Of a DNA stretch of 64,000 nt, positions 44,083 through 57,100 are shown piece after piece. Source of the stretch: Asterias amurensis. Taxonomy: Eukaryota > Echinodermata > Asteroidea > Forcipulatida > Asteriidae. The DNA is taken from positions 26,830,349 to 26,894,348 of the forward strand of contig NC_092651.1 of NCBI RefSeq assembly GCF_032118995.1, given 5' to 3'. The notes below the pieces were generated by a model that saw nothing but the letters and a program-made list of their open reading frames with translations, was not told the DNA's origin and ran no database searches. A program made the translations under genes and the position numbers. Numbering within the stretch: position 1 is the stretch's first letter; each line of letters begins with the position of its first letter.

Positions 44083-44896
44083 CAGTAAAAACCAACCTGT
44101 AAATGTTCAATTTCAAAAGGTGGTTACACTTATTTTGCATGTATTTCCATGTGAGGAAGAAAAATCCATAAAAGGAACTACACAATATTGGATAAGTATT
44201 TCATGCATGAATTGTTTCTCAGATTTACAACTTTGTTTAATCACTTAATTTTGTTTAACCACATTCATTAGAAGGGAATTGTTTCACAAAACGTTATATT
44301 ATGATCATTTGTATTTAAATATTACAGTTGCGCACTAGGGCTATTGCTGTCATAAATTTTAGAAATTCACCCACTAAACAAAATTCAAATTAATTTGTTC
44401 TTTAGATTTAATGAATGATTCTATTGTTGCATTTCCTACATCAGAGAAAAATCAAGTTCAAACCAAAATTATAGCTAGACATGTTGTCTCGCCTCAGTCT
44501 ATGTTCTCATGGTTGGCGACAGTTGGCGACTAACTTTACATGAAGGCGTCTAAAGTTAACAAACTATTTCTAAAATTATTTGACCTGTTAACCAACTCAA
44601 TGAACCCACAGCTGACAAAACGGGCATGCCAAACCAAGAAAAAAAGCTTTATTGCATTGAAACAAAATTAGCTTAGCTACAGAAATAATATATCATAAGA
44701 ACTGTGCAAACAATTGATTATACATATAATGCATGCCTGCATGTTGCCACCTGTGGCTTATTGTTACTGTCAAAAGTACATGTAGAAGTCATTGAGTTAA
44801 AATACATGGTGTCTACCGAGTTGTCAGTTAGAAAAAGTGCATTGAATTCAAACCTCTAATGTGTGGTGTATGTACCTCTTGTATGCTAGTCATTGG

Positions 44897-45121
44897 AATG
44901 GACCCTCCCCTTGAAATATGCTAATCACATTCACGCATGCGTACCGACCCTTTTGGTTGGGAAAGGCCATAGAGTTGTGCACTAAGCAGATGCACAATCG
45001 CGTCTGCGTCACGCACCCATTAGCCGTGTACAAAACAGCACGATGTTCCCTCATTTGGCAACCAAAATGTTAGTGCGCACGCGCTAAGTGCAATTTACAT
45101 ATTTCATGGGAAGGGTCTATT
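44897..45121. mobile_element. 225-bp inverted-repeat MITE
   Basis: AATGGACCCTCCCCTTGAAA (left) and TTTCATGGGAAGGGTCTATT (right); interior holds TACGCATGC/GCGCACGCG words. Confidence 0.75.
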
Positions 45122-46232
45122 GTGCCTGCTGCTTGTTTACAAAGTCTCTTAGCCAATGATTGGTCTTCACTGATCTCACTGAGGCACTGTTTGGTCTTGA
45201 ATGAATGCCAGTTTGCAAGGGATATATTTATAATAGAGGGGTTTTGGGTAGCAGTTATTTCTTTAAAGTTATCAAATATAGTTATTGTAAAGCATTTTTC
45301 ATGTACATGTAAGTTTAGACCTGGAACTACCTTTTAATACATTTCGTTGTATAGCATGATGCTTCATTTGCAGCTATCAATTAATTTCACAAAGAGTTAA
45401 GATTGACCCTAACTGTGTATAAATCTTAATTGTTAAGCAATTGTGATGTCACAAGTATTGGGCCTGTTGTTGATTTTAATGGCACCTGGGCCCGATTTCA
45501 TTTTTCATAATGCTGCTTTAAACCAGTTAACACAATAAGTTGTTAAGCATAACAAATTTATGCTTACCAGAATGAGGTTTTCTTACCAGCTTTAAAAACA
45601 CAGTCTCACATGTACTATCTATGGCTGGTATCCTGCTAGACATTTTTTTACACAGAATACATTGTATTTTCTGCTTTTAAGCAGCTTTATGAAATTGGTC
45701 TCAGATCACTATTTAAAATAATTTAATAAAAGTAAAAGTAAGTATTGGTACTACTATCAAGAAAAACATGCTTAGATTTGTTAAGCTGAGTGTCTTATTG
45801 AAATAAATTTGTACAAGCTGTCTAAGACTCATCCGGAGAAAAAATATTTGTCTAAAATGCTGTCACGTATTTGAAAGTTTTGGTTTGTTGATTATCTCCA
45901 CCAATAGGAGTAGCGAAACTGTCTGGGGTATTTATGAATTTAGTATTTTTTGAGATTTGCTGATTCTGGAAAGACCTTTTTTTTTATGCGCATTGTCTGC
46001 ACTGATCTATTTGTGCATCTAATGAGTTGCTTACTGAAATGGCGACAGGTGCGTCGGTACAGGCACTACATATGCTTCATGTTTGGACCCGAGGCCTGCC
46101 TATGGCACTTTTCGATCTTTGGCTGTAAAAATACAAAATGGATGAAGCCTAACCACCTATGCACAGTTGAAAATGAGGTTTCAAAAGTACATTGTATGAA
46201 GTTACAACAACAAATGATGGAAGGGTTAATAT
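45122..46232. other. Intergenic DNA between the two NKRF-type genes
   Basis: Contains a MITE of the GGGCCC-ATTTCAT family at 45489-45706 and a dispersed repeat at 45840-45950 related in reverse to 1370-1470. The 102-codon frame at 45950-46258 has no recognisable domain. Confidence 0.5.
45489..45706. mobile_element. Foldback MITE, 'GGGCCCGATTTCAT' family
   Basis: Ends GGGCCCGATTTCATTTTTCA and GCTTTATGAAATTGG. Confidence 0.65.
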
Positions 46233-46824
46233 ACTGTGCAAGTCTCGCGAGAAATTGAACTTCCGGGACCATTGTGGTCCCAACCTAATGGAGTTTTACG
46301 TTGGGGAAATTTTGTTCTGTCAATAATTTTAGTTTAACATAAGTTATGACTCTAAAAAGTGAATATGTTCTTGGGAATGTAAAAATAAGTGATTAAAAAC
46401 AGAAAAGTAAAATCAATTCAACAAGTTAACGAAGAAAACTAAAGAAAAAAACTTGACCTCCAGTTTCCGGTTTACTCTAAACAATTAAGAATATTACCCA
46501 ATTGACGTTCCCATTATCGCTGAACCTATGTGATGATCGCACCAATTGGACGTGATTCACAACTGGGGTTTATTAGAAAAACCATCCAGGTCGATGTCGA
46601 ACAGCGATCCTCGTCCCGATAAATGTATAATTTTTACGTTAATTTAAACAAAACAATTTTTATGTACACGAATTAAAGTAATAATTATACAAAAAGTACG
46701 TTAAAAATAATAATCTTTAAGAATTTTTTAACAAATAACAATTTCAATAGAATTTGGTTTTGTACAAAAATGTACTTTTTCTCGAACTAAGTCTCGTTTT
46801 CGCTACGTGCGAGACTTGCACAGT
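46233..46824. mobile_element. 592-bp inverted-repeat element
   Basis: ACTGTGCAAGTCTCGCGAG at the left and GCGAGACTTGCACAGT at the right (16 exact bases). AT-rich interior, no ORF. Confidence 0.8.
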
Positions 46825-46839
46825 CTATTGGGGGGTGTC

Positions 46840-47090
46840 TTCAGAATAGAGGTTCGGTTGGTTGGATGGGGGGGGCGGAGGTGTTTCATTTTGGGATGTG
46901 TATTGTGGGTGTGCAGAATGGGGGGGGGGGTTATAGTCGGGATACTGTAGTTTTCTGGGTAGGTCTAAAGGTTGGTTGAGAGGGTTGGGGATTTAATTAT
47001 GGAATATAGAGGTAGCAGTTGAGAAGTTTGGGGCGGGGTGCAGGGGAGGAGTGTTTATTTTTGGGATGCATAATTAGTGTTAGGGTGCAC
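46840..47090 (+). repeat. G-rich tract
   Basis: Runs of 5-10 G at 46850, 46869, 46921 and 47031, spaced by short GT-rich segments. G-quadruplex formation on the plus strand is possible but untested. Confidence 0.6.
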
Positions 47091-47331
47091 ATGTTCACAT
47101 CTTATACATGCCTGAAGTTTCTCAGAGGCCTGGCCTCTGTTGCCCTGTCTTGGCCTTGGTGCCCCTTCGAAAGTTTCCCTTAGGCTTTAAGATTTTCAAA
47201 TCGCCTTGCCCTTTCAAAAGATGAAATTCCAAGCCTGTCATTATCTGGTTGTATTTCCATACTGTGTTTCAATTGTGCTTACAAATACAAGCATTTTGGC
47301 CATTCTCTTCTCAATTCCCTCAGTTAAAGGA

Positions 47332-47692
47332 TTAAGGAACATGTTGCCTTGGACTAGTCGAGATGGTCGTTGAAAAGCGTTTGTAACCATTTGCTGTAAA
47401 ATGCGTAAGGTTGGAAAGATGTTTTAAAAGTAGAACACAATGATCCACACAAATATGCCTCGAAATTGCGAGGTTTTCATTTTACCTCGTTAACTACCAT
47501 GATCGGCCATTTATGGGAGTCAAAAATGGGCGACCGTGTTAGTTCGTAAAGCCAAAGGAAAACCACGCATTTCAAGGCAAATTTGTGTTGATCATTGTAT
47601 TCTACTTTTAAAACACCTTTCCATAACAGTTACAAGTGCATTTTTTACTGCCAACTCAAACTCGTTTGATCCAAGGCAACGTGTCCCTTTAA
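47332..47692. mobile_element. Foldback MITE (copy 4 of the TTAAAGGAACACG family)
   Basis: Diverged copy (ATTAAGGAACATGTTGCC to GGCAACGTGTCCCTTTAAT) with part of the centre deleted. Confidence 0.85.
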
Positions 47693-47929
47693 TTGATTGC
47701 AGGCCTGGTGCCAGTCCCTTCATTTGAAACATGCATAGCTAAATATAAAACGAAACCCGATAAAACAATATCTTCAAAACTGTGCCCAATTTCATAGAGG
47801 TTGATACCAGTCACGAATTGGACATGTGGCATTGAAGTTTGGCTTGCAACCGTTATTCCATGGAGGTGGTTATTCCATTCTGAACCCAAAATTTGGCCCT
47901 GAAAATAAAATAAAATTTTGTTGGGTTAG

Positions 47930-48026
47930 TTAGGGCGCCACCAAGTGATACGAAATTACCGAGCGGCGCCTACGCGTGAGTGACCGACACACAGTCCGTG
48001 CATGTCACGTCCTGTACTGTCAGAAG
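47930..48026 (+). promoter_or_regulatory. Putative promoter/5' UTR of the NKRF paralog
   Basis: A locally GC-richer segment (GAGCGGCGCCTACGCGTGAG) immediately upstream of the ATG at 48027. No TATA box seen. Confidence 0.4.
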
Positions 48027-48184
48027 ATGGAGGAATTTTGTGAAAAACAACGTAACCCAAACGAGCCAGCTAGACACTGGAATGCTCGAAAACAGTTTAT
48101 TGTCAACAACTGGGACCGATACCATGGAAATCAACTGGCTTCATTGGCCATGGTTTGGTTAAACATTGAGTTTTATGGATGCAC
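48027..48184 (+). CDS. XTBD exon of the NKRF paralog
   Basis: 52 codons plus two bases, MEEFCEKQRNPNEPARHW onward. It starts at the ATG that aligns with MEEF of the upstream gene and lacks that gene's seven-residue N-terminal extension. In-frame, intact, correct donor. Confidence 0.88.
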
Positions 48185-51100
48185 GTAAGTTAAAATCTGC
48201 CTTCCTGAAATAAAAACACGGACCAAAATCAGTTCCACTCCTGGTATGTGGAGTCAACTCGACCCACCTATTCTTCATACGTGTGTGTCTTTTATTGTGT
48301 GTAGTACTTAATAGCTAGTGTATTAACTGGTTTTTTAAGTGATGGTGGTACTGCATAGTAGTGCTTGCCTTTGTGGTAAATTTTGGGTACAATTATAGAA
48401 TACAGGGCCACTCCATCCAAGGTTAGGCTAGGGTAAGGGTTTTAAAGTTAAACTGTTTATTTTAAAAATAAATATATATATCGTAGTGTCATACGTTATC
48501 GACCCTCATATGTTTTCGGTCCCCAACTTTGATTCCCATTTCCCGCGAGATTGTGCAAGCTGCACCGGTGACAGCTAAGCTATGCAGTTTACTCAAAGTC
48601 TGTATTTTCATCAGGCATAATCATGCTGAGAAAAAAGTTTCCTGTCGTTGGTTATGCTCAAACATTTATAAAATGATTGATTTTTGGTACTAATCACTAG
48701 TGCATAAATTATGCCAACATTCAATGAGTCAAAGAAACATCATCCAACCTCGAAAGTTCAAAACAAAATTACTATCTGCTAGATTGAGTTTCATTCTGCT
48801 TTAGTCACTAGATGGATCACGTGAGGTGGTTACTATTTGGGATTCTATGGTGTGCCAATATGGGGAAAATATGAAAATATTTTAAGTGAAAATGACATCA
48901 AATTTTTTATTTTATTTACTGCATACTGTAATAAATTCCGATAAGCGTAATAAATATTAAGTCTACGATAAAGAGAAAATATCATAGATTGGTTTCTTAT
49001 CTCCTGAAACCAAACATTACTGGTCTGAAATTGGGGAAAACAGATTTTTATGAAGTGTGTGGGCTTCAAGGGATTTTTTTTTTTACTTTCATGCCTTATG
49101 ATATCTCTGGATTCTAATATAATAGCCAAAATGCCTTAGGACAAAAATGTTATTAAATTTATTAAGTAGTGCCTTAGGACAAAAATGTTATTAAATTTAT
49201 TAAGTAGTAATTGAACAATATTTTTGATTTATTTTGCACGCCATACTAGTTTCTGAATATTCAATAAAATACCAACAAATGAAAGGTGTGAAAACATAAG
49301 ACGTTGCTCCAATGTTGTGCATGCATAAGCACTGTTAATGGCGGACTGTCTCTCGCAACGTAAAACCAAAACTTTAAAAATTTCAACACACCATGCAGTG
49401 TAAGTGTTTTTGTTAAAAAATTGGATAGATGATTTGAAAAAAAAAAATTAGTTTTTGATTGTGAACAATTTTCCTGTTATCCTACTGAAAACACATGACA
49501 CCAGGATAGTTTTCTTCCAGCCCCCCCCCCCCTTAACTAGCAAAATAGCCATTTGTAAGCTCGCATTAGGAAATCTATTAAGAAAATAAAATGGTTGAAT
49601 GCACTTTTTGTGGAGATTATTAAAAATTAAAAAAACACACAAAAGTGGTTGGAAATAATCACAACACTGTTTACCAACAAAAACTGTTTACAAAAAAACT
49701 CACGCGTAGCTGGCCTCTGAACTTGCCATCTCTGTGCATTGTGATGGGACCTTTGAATCTTTGGATGTGGAACAGACATCTTAATTTTTCATGGCTACCA
49801 TGTGCATTTTTAGGATGTTGTCGTTTTGAGACTACGGATTTGCTGGTTATGGGCGGTATGGGAGTAATATGCTGGGTGGCTGTTGGCGGAATGATGTTTT
49901 TTAGGGTTAAACTTGCGACATTAATATTCACATCTTAATAGCAGCAGCGGGCGTAAAGTATCTGAAAGTTTGAGCATCATACTGTACGGTCGAAACCTTT
50001 TTCTTTTCTTTCAAGAGTGTAATATAAAGTGTTATGTGCGCCTTGAGTATCTCATTTTGGTGGATTTTGGCTCCCTATTAACATTCTTTATTATTGTTAT
50101 TGTGACGTGTGTACTCAAATATTTTCACCAATGACAAAATTTACTGATGTCCAACCCTTTATTATGATACCATTTGCTTGTAGCAACGTGTGATGATGGT
50201 TCGATCTGCAATTAATCAAATGAACCCAATACAATATAAACATTTGATTTACAGCAATTACAATAACGAATTAATCCCAATTTTATGTATTTACAACAAT
50301 TGATTAAATCCCTATTTACCCACAAAATTAGGCCTGGGCGAACTATTCGAATATCCGGTTAATGGCGAATAGGTTTTCCTATCCGTAACCGCGAATGCCT
50401 TTTTTTTCTTAACCGGATATCCGCATAGGGCGCGAATAGCTATTTATAAACCGGATTGTTCTGTAATTACAACCAAGTAACCGGATATTCTTTAATATCC
50501 GAATATCCGCGGACGTCGGGCGACAACTGACATGAATGTTTTGTCTGACTCCTAATGAAACTTCTATTAAGACAGCATAAAACAGCATAAATTAAGTATT
50601 TAACTATGCTCACCTCCGTGAAGAGTCAAAACAATGACATTTCTGACGTAATTTGTTCAAAGATTACAAAAGTTTTCCTTCACGTAGAGTCATCCACGAT
50701 CAAAAGAAAAAGCAAATCGCCATCTTTAAATTAGATCCGGTCATTTTTATGAATGAACCGAGTGACACTGTCTAAAACTAATATCAATCCGCCCAGAAGA
50801 TCTCATTCACAAACGAACAGCGCCCTCTAGCGACAAAAAAAAAAAAAAAAAAATATTTTTTTATTTTTATTTTTTTTATAGCGCCCTCTAGCGGCGAAAA
50901 AAAACTATTCGAATATCCGGTTAATTTCGGATAGTTGGTCAGCGGTATCCGAATAACAAAATTTCACTATTCGCCCAGCACTACACAAAATGTGTGCCAA
51001 GTGTGTGTGAGTCCCCTTTGCCTCAACTCAAGTGACTTAACTTAATCTCAAACTTTATCCCAACTGTGACCTTTGACCCGTATCCACACACACCACCGTG

Positions 51101-54100
51101 TACTGTATGCCACAAGACCCCAACGTACACAGTACACGTACATGTACATGCAACCCACGTGAATCTAACTGACGACATGCTTAGAAAATTAACCACTTTA
51201 ATAATCAAAATTTTACACTAATTACCCGCTTATTATCAACAATCCCTGATGCAGAGTATACTTAAACTTATAATCTAAACTTGATTGAACTAATTTTGTA
51301 CTCACAACATTGGGCGCATCCAAAATCAACAAAATATTGGCGAAAGTATGACTGACTAGTGACGAATGTTATGATCGATCCTGGCGAAAGATGCAAAACA
51401 GCGCCCTCATTTGACCAAGAAAATTATACGCTTCTGACGTCACGCATGAATAAATTACGTTGCCTAGCCCGCAACATCCCGGCCCCTTAAATGGGCATAG
51501 TCCTTATGAGCATTTACCTAACACTTAATTTTACAAATCAAATCCCAATTTGGCCCAAACGCAGAAAAATGCAGTACCAGCAAAAAACGCATAACAACAG
51601 GTAACAAGAACTGATAATGCAAACTTCAAAAAACTTGAACTCTATTAAGCTTCAAAACCTTTGGCAAAGTTAGTGTTCTCACAATCCATAAACTGTTCAT
51701 GAAGATGTGTTCATCTGTGAACTCATATCACAAATGCAATGTTTGCCGAGAATGTCCAACGAAAGATGTTCACATCCCGCAACGGTCCAAAGAAGTTGCC
51801 ATGGCAACAAGAGGTCTGGCTAAACTGCTCCATTAAACTAGCACAAGGAGGCGGCGCTTGGCTCACACCTCAAATCATGCCTCAATGCACGATATTTTAC
51901 CAAATATCAAATAAGCTCAAATAATGAGCACTCCTCAGATTGCAGTCCATAGACTTGAGTCACTCCTGTTGTGGTTCACATCCAACTGCTATTTGGTGCT
52001 CTCTAGACCTTCCACTGACTCCAGCAGACACAACTTGTGAATTGGTCTAACAAGTGTTGATGATTTAGTCTTCACCTTAGCAGTCCTGACTAAGTTGTCA
52101 TCACCCGGATAGGTTTCCACGACTCTTCCCATGGTCCACTGGTTCCTGGGGAGGTCTTCAACAATCAACACGATATCTCCTGCTCTGATGTTCCTTGTTG
52201 GCTCATTCCACTTTCGACGTTGCTGCAGGGTGGGTAGATATTCCCTGATCCATCTGCGCCAAAATAGGTCAGCCAAATATTGGACTTGTCTCCATCGTTT
52301 ACGACTATATAGATCACACTTGTCAAACACGTCTGCGGGGAAAACATTGCTCGGACGCAACAGAAGATGATTTGGAGTCAAGGGTTCTGGATCCCTCACA
52401 TCATCTGAAACTACAGTAAGTGGACGACCGTTGATCACAGATTCAACCATACACATCATAGTTGAGAGACTTTCATCATAGAGCACTTGTTGTTTCAAAA
52501 CTGTGTTCAAAATCTTTCTTGTTGTTCTTATCTGTCTCTCCCATGATCCTCCCATGTGTGATGCTGCCGGTGGATTGAATTTCCATCTAATCCTTTTCTG
52601 CAGTAGATATTCCTCAATCTTCTGTTTGTTCCAACGATTGATTCCTTCCCTCAGCTCGCGCTCAGCACCAACAAAATTTGTGCCGTTGTCACTTCTGATA
52701 AGTTCTGGTTGTCCTCGTCTTGCGATAAATCTCTGCAGAGCGTTAATGAAGGAGTCGGTCTCCAGCGAATGGATCACTTCAATGTGAACTGCTCTCAACA
52801 CTAAGCAGGTGAAGATACACCCGTATCTTTTGACTTGACTTCGGCCTTGCTTGACCAAAAATGGGCCAAAACAATCCACTCCCACGTGACTGAACGGCGG
52901 CTTTTCAGGGGTCACCCTGTCCTTTGGTAGATCAGCCATTTTCTGTATGTTAGGAGACGCAGACAGACGCTTGCAAACGAAACAATCGCGCAACACCTGG
53001 CGCACTGCTGTTCTTCCTCCAATCACCCAGTATCGCTCTCTCATCAATGACATAACATGTTCTCTTCCTGAGTGACCTGACATGGCATGGAATTGTCTCA
53101 CCAGCAGTACCACAATGTGATGATTTTGTGGTAGGATTACAGGATGCTTCAGTTGGGCCTGCATTGTAGAATTCCTCAGTCGACCCTCAACACATATTAG
53201 TCCATTTTCATTGATTTTGGGGTCTAGTCAATGGAGAGGGCTTGATTTCTTTACTGTGTTGACTGTGACTTGCAGTGCTTTGTACTCATCTGGGTAGGTT
53301 TGCCCTTGCACATATCTTATTACTGCTTGTTCTGCTTTGTCGAGTTCGTCTACTGTTAGTGGTTTCTTAATGTCGTTTTCCTTATACTTGTCTTTGTTCC
53401 GAAGATAGCTCCTCACACGCAAAACCCATGATACGGCTTTCTTTAGCTTATGCCATGATGAATAATGCTTGATCAGCTTGGCTGTGGCACTATTTTCTTC
53501 CAACTCTACAGCATATGTCTGTGCAATCTCCTTCGGTTTCTTCAGCTCTGGATCACTTTGTTTCAGGGGCTCCATTACTTTTGGTTCTTTAGGCCAATCT
53601 TCTTCAGCCATCAAGATGAACTTTGGCCCTTCCGGCCATCTCGAACTTTTCTTTATCTCACTGGCTGTCATTCCTCTTGATAGTTCATCGGCTGGGTTTG
53701 AACTTGTGTCTATATGGTGCCACTGAGCTGGTTCGGTTACATTGTGGATTTTGGCTACCCTGTTAGCCACAAAGGTATGAAATCTTCCATCTTCATTTCT
53801 TATGTACTGAAGCACAATCGTGCTGTCTGTCCAGAATATTGAATCACTTATGGGCAGATCCAACTCACGCCTCAGCATGACATCTAGTTTAGCTGCTAGT
53901 GTTGCAGCACACAGCTCGAGTCGAGGGATTGTCATCATTTTTACTGGTGCAAGATGTGACTTTGCCATTACAATGCTGCTATGTAATTGACCTTCAGTGT
54001 TTTTCATGACAAGGTATGACACCGCCCCGTAAGCCAGTTTTGAGGCATCTGCGAAGTGGTGCAGCTTGTATTCTGTCACTGTTCCGAAGTTGTGTGGCTT

Positions 54101-57100
54101 TACACATCTATTTACCTCATATTCCTTCATTCGAGGTAACTCCTCTGTCCAATTTTCCCATTCTTGTTTCTGCACTTCTGGTAACGGCTCGTCCCATCCT
54201 AGTTTGAGTCGAGTCAGTTTCTGCAGCAGTAGTCTCGCTCTCAGGATGAATGGATTTGCATATCCCAAGGGGTCGTAGATTGATGACACAATGCTTAGTA
54301 GTCCACGCCTTGTTATTGGCTTGTCTTTGATTGCTAATTTGTATCCTAAACTGTCTCTTTCAACATCCCAGCTGACACCCAGTGCTCGGTCAACTGGTAG
54401 CGCATCATGGTTTAGGTCAAGATCTTTCAGTTGTTTAGCCCTTTCTTCTATGGGGATGGACTTCAGAACGCTTGGTCTGTTACTCAACCACTTGGTCAAC
54501 TTGAACCCTCCCTTTTGCAGTAGAGTTTTGAGCTCGGATGACAATTTCACAGCTTCCTCTTCGGTCTCCACTGAAACTAGGCAATCATCAACATAGAAAT
54601 TGCGCTTCACAATCTCTACAGTTTCAGAGGAGAAGTCATCCCGGTTATCATCGGCTGTCTGACGCATAGCGAAATTGCAGCAACTTGGACTCCAAGTCCC
54701 GCCGAACAGGTGCACACACATCCGATATATCTTGGGCTGTTGTGTCATTTTGCCGTCTGGCCACCATAGAAATCTCATCACATCTCGATCTTCTACAGGC
54801 ACGCGAACTTGATGGAACATGGCCTCCACATCTGCCATGAAGGCAACTGGTTCCCGTCTAAATCTCAATAATACTCCTATCAGTCTGTTTGTTAGGTCTG
54901 GTCCTTGCAGTACTTCACTATTGAGGGACACACCTCCACTTATGGCTGCGCAATCGAACACAATACGCAATTTGTCTGGTTTCATAGGATGAAATACAGG
55001 ATGATGAGGCAGATACCACACAGGCTTGTCATCGGGCTTACATTCTTGCCCTTCCACTTCTTCTGCATATCCCTTCTTAAGTAAGTCCTCGATTCCTTCT
55101 TGGTACTTACGATGCAGCTTATCATCCTTGCCAAGTTTTCTTGCGAGACCTTGCAACCTTTGTTCAGCTAGCCATCGGTTGTCTGGCAAACTGGGTGGAC
55201 ATTTCTTAAACGGCACAGGTAACTGGTAATGTCCTCCTTCCATACATACTCCATCTTTCCAAACCTTCAGCGCTCTTTGGTCATTTACTGACATGCCTCT
55301 TTCATCACTTATGCAATCTGATGCTTCCAGTTTCCAAAACTTATCTAACTGTTCTTCAAGGCAGATGTCTCCTTGGATGAAGCTGGAACTAGCGGTCAAA
55401 TCTTGTCTTTTTCCGCTCACTTGGTTCACTGAACCATGCAATGACCATCCCAGGGCTGTTCTTAGCACGTATGGTCCTTCTTTTCCTGCCCTTATTTCGA
55501 GCAGCATCAGTGCTTTTGGAACATCTTGTCCTATCAGGAGCCCAACTTCCTTCTCTCCAGCAAACGGCAGATCAATACCTTTCAAGTGAGGCAATCCTGA
55601 TATTTCGTCCATTTTTGCCATGTGTGTACCATGAACGTTGATCTTTGGTTTCGTGTACACTTTTGTCATCTCTAGTCTTTCTGTAGTCGGACCAGAGTCT
55701 ACGACTATGCTCACCAAAGTGGTATCGATTGTACTGTCTATCTTGTCAAGCGTTGTCAGGCTGAGTTTTTGCGTGGTCCCTTTCAATCCAAGACTTCGAG
55801 CTAACTGCTCGGTACAGAAAGTGTTTGTAGACCCTGTGTCCAACAATGCGTAAGTCCGCACAAACGTCTTACCTCGTGCGGCTTGAACCCTCACAGGTAC
55901 GATGGGTAGGACGCTTCTGCTACCGGCCCCTGTGATATTATTACAGCTTGTGTCTTCGGCTGAGTCGATATAGCCATTTTGAACTTTGGCCTCTGGTTGG
56001 GTAGTTGACGGATTTGTTTCTTCTTGCGGCTGCAGAATGTGGAGAAATTTTGTGTGCTTTCTTCCACAGCCAGCGACGGAGCATGTTCTATTCAGCCTGC
56101 ATGCCATTGTCATATGGCCCTTGCGGAGACAATTAAAGCATAATCTCTCCTGCTTTGCATAGTTCATTCTGTCTTGAGGTTTCATACCTTTAAACTGTTG
56201 ACAACCAAACAGTGTGTGCTCCTCCTTGCACAGAGGACACTTTCTTGTGACGAATTCATTCTTCTTGGTGTCAAACTCATTGGTTTCCATGGTAACCGCA
56301 AAAGTGCCTTTGGACCTCTGCTTATCACTTTTGTTCTGCGGCACATCTCGGTTGCTCTTCGAGCTGATTGATCCATAAACTGGGTTATTCTCTTCTTCGG
56401 CCACATCTTCTATGAAGGAGACTAGGTCTTTCATGTCTGGTATTCTATCGTTCCTCTTCTGAATTTCTCTTACTATCCGGATCCACCTGTACCGAAGGTA
56501 GTTCGGCAGTCGTTCTACGATGCTCTTGAAGAAACTCTGAGGTGCCATCTCACCTTCAAACCCCACAGCGAGTAGGGTTTCATAGCAAACTCTCATTTCG
56601 TCTGCCATTTCTCTGAGAGCAGTGCCGTTGTGAGCCGAGATGGTTACGCCTTTAGTCACCCTCTGAATCCAGGCATCTGCAACCTTATGCTTGTTTCCAA
56701 AACGCTCCTTCAGCAGCGTCTTAGCTCTCTTGTAGCCCTGAGTGGAATCCATCACTGAGCATGCTTGAATAACTTTACGTGCATCTCCCTTGCAGTAGTG
56801 CAACAGCCGGGTTAACTTTGCAGCATCAGCTATTGACGTGCTGTCCACATTTATCTCAAAGGCTCTCCAAAATTCCCAAAACTTCAGGGGTTCTCCATCG
56901 TAGAACATCAACTCTGCCTTTGGTAGTTGCAATGTCTCTATCAGACTTCTCTGCTGTCTTTCTGCTTGACGTAACAATTCAATGACGGGCTCAGAGGTGG
57001 ATTGCTTCTCTTGTGATTCTTGAGAATGTTCGGTAGGGCATGTTGTTGATTCTTCATAAGAATGTTCAGCTTGCAGTGGCTGGCTAGCTTGCAGTGAGGG

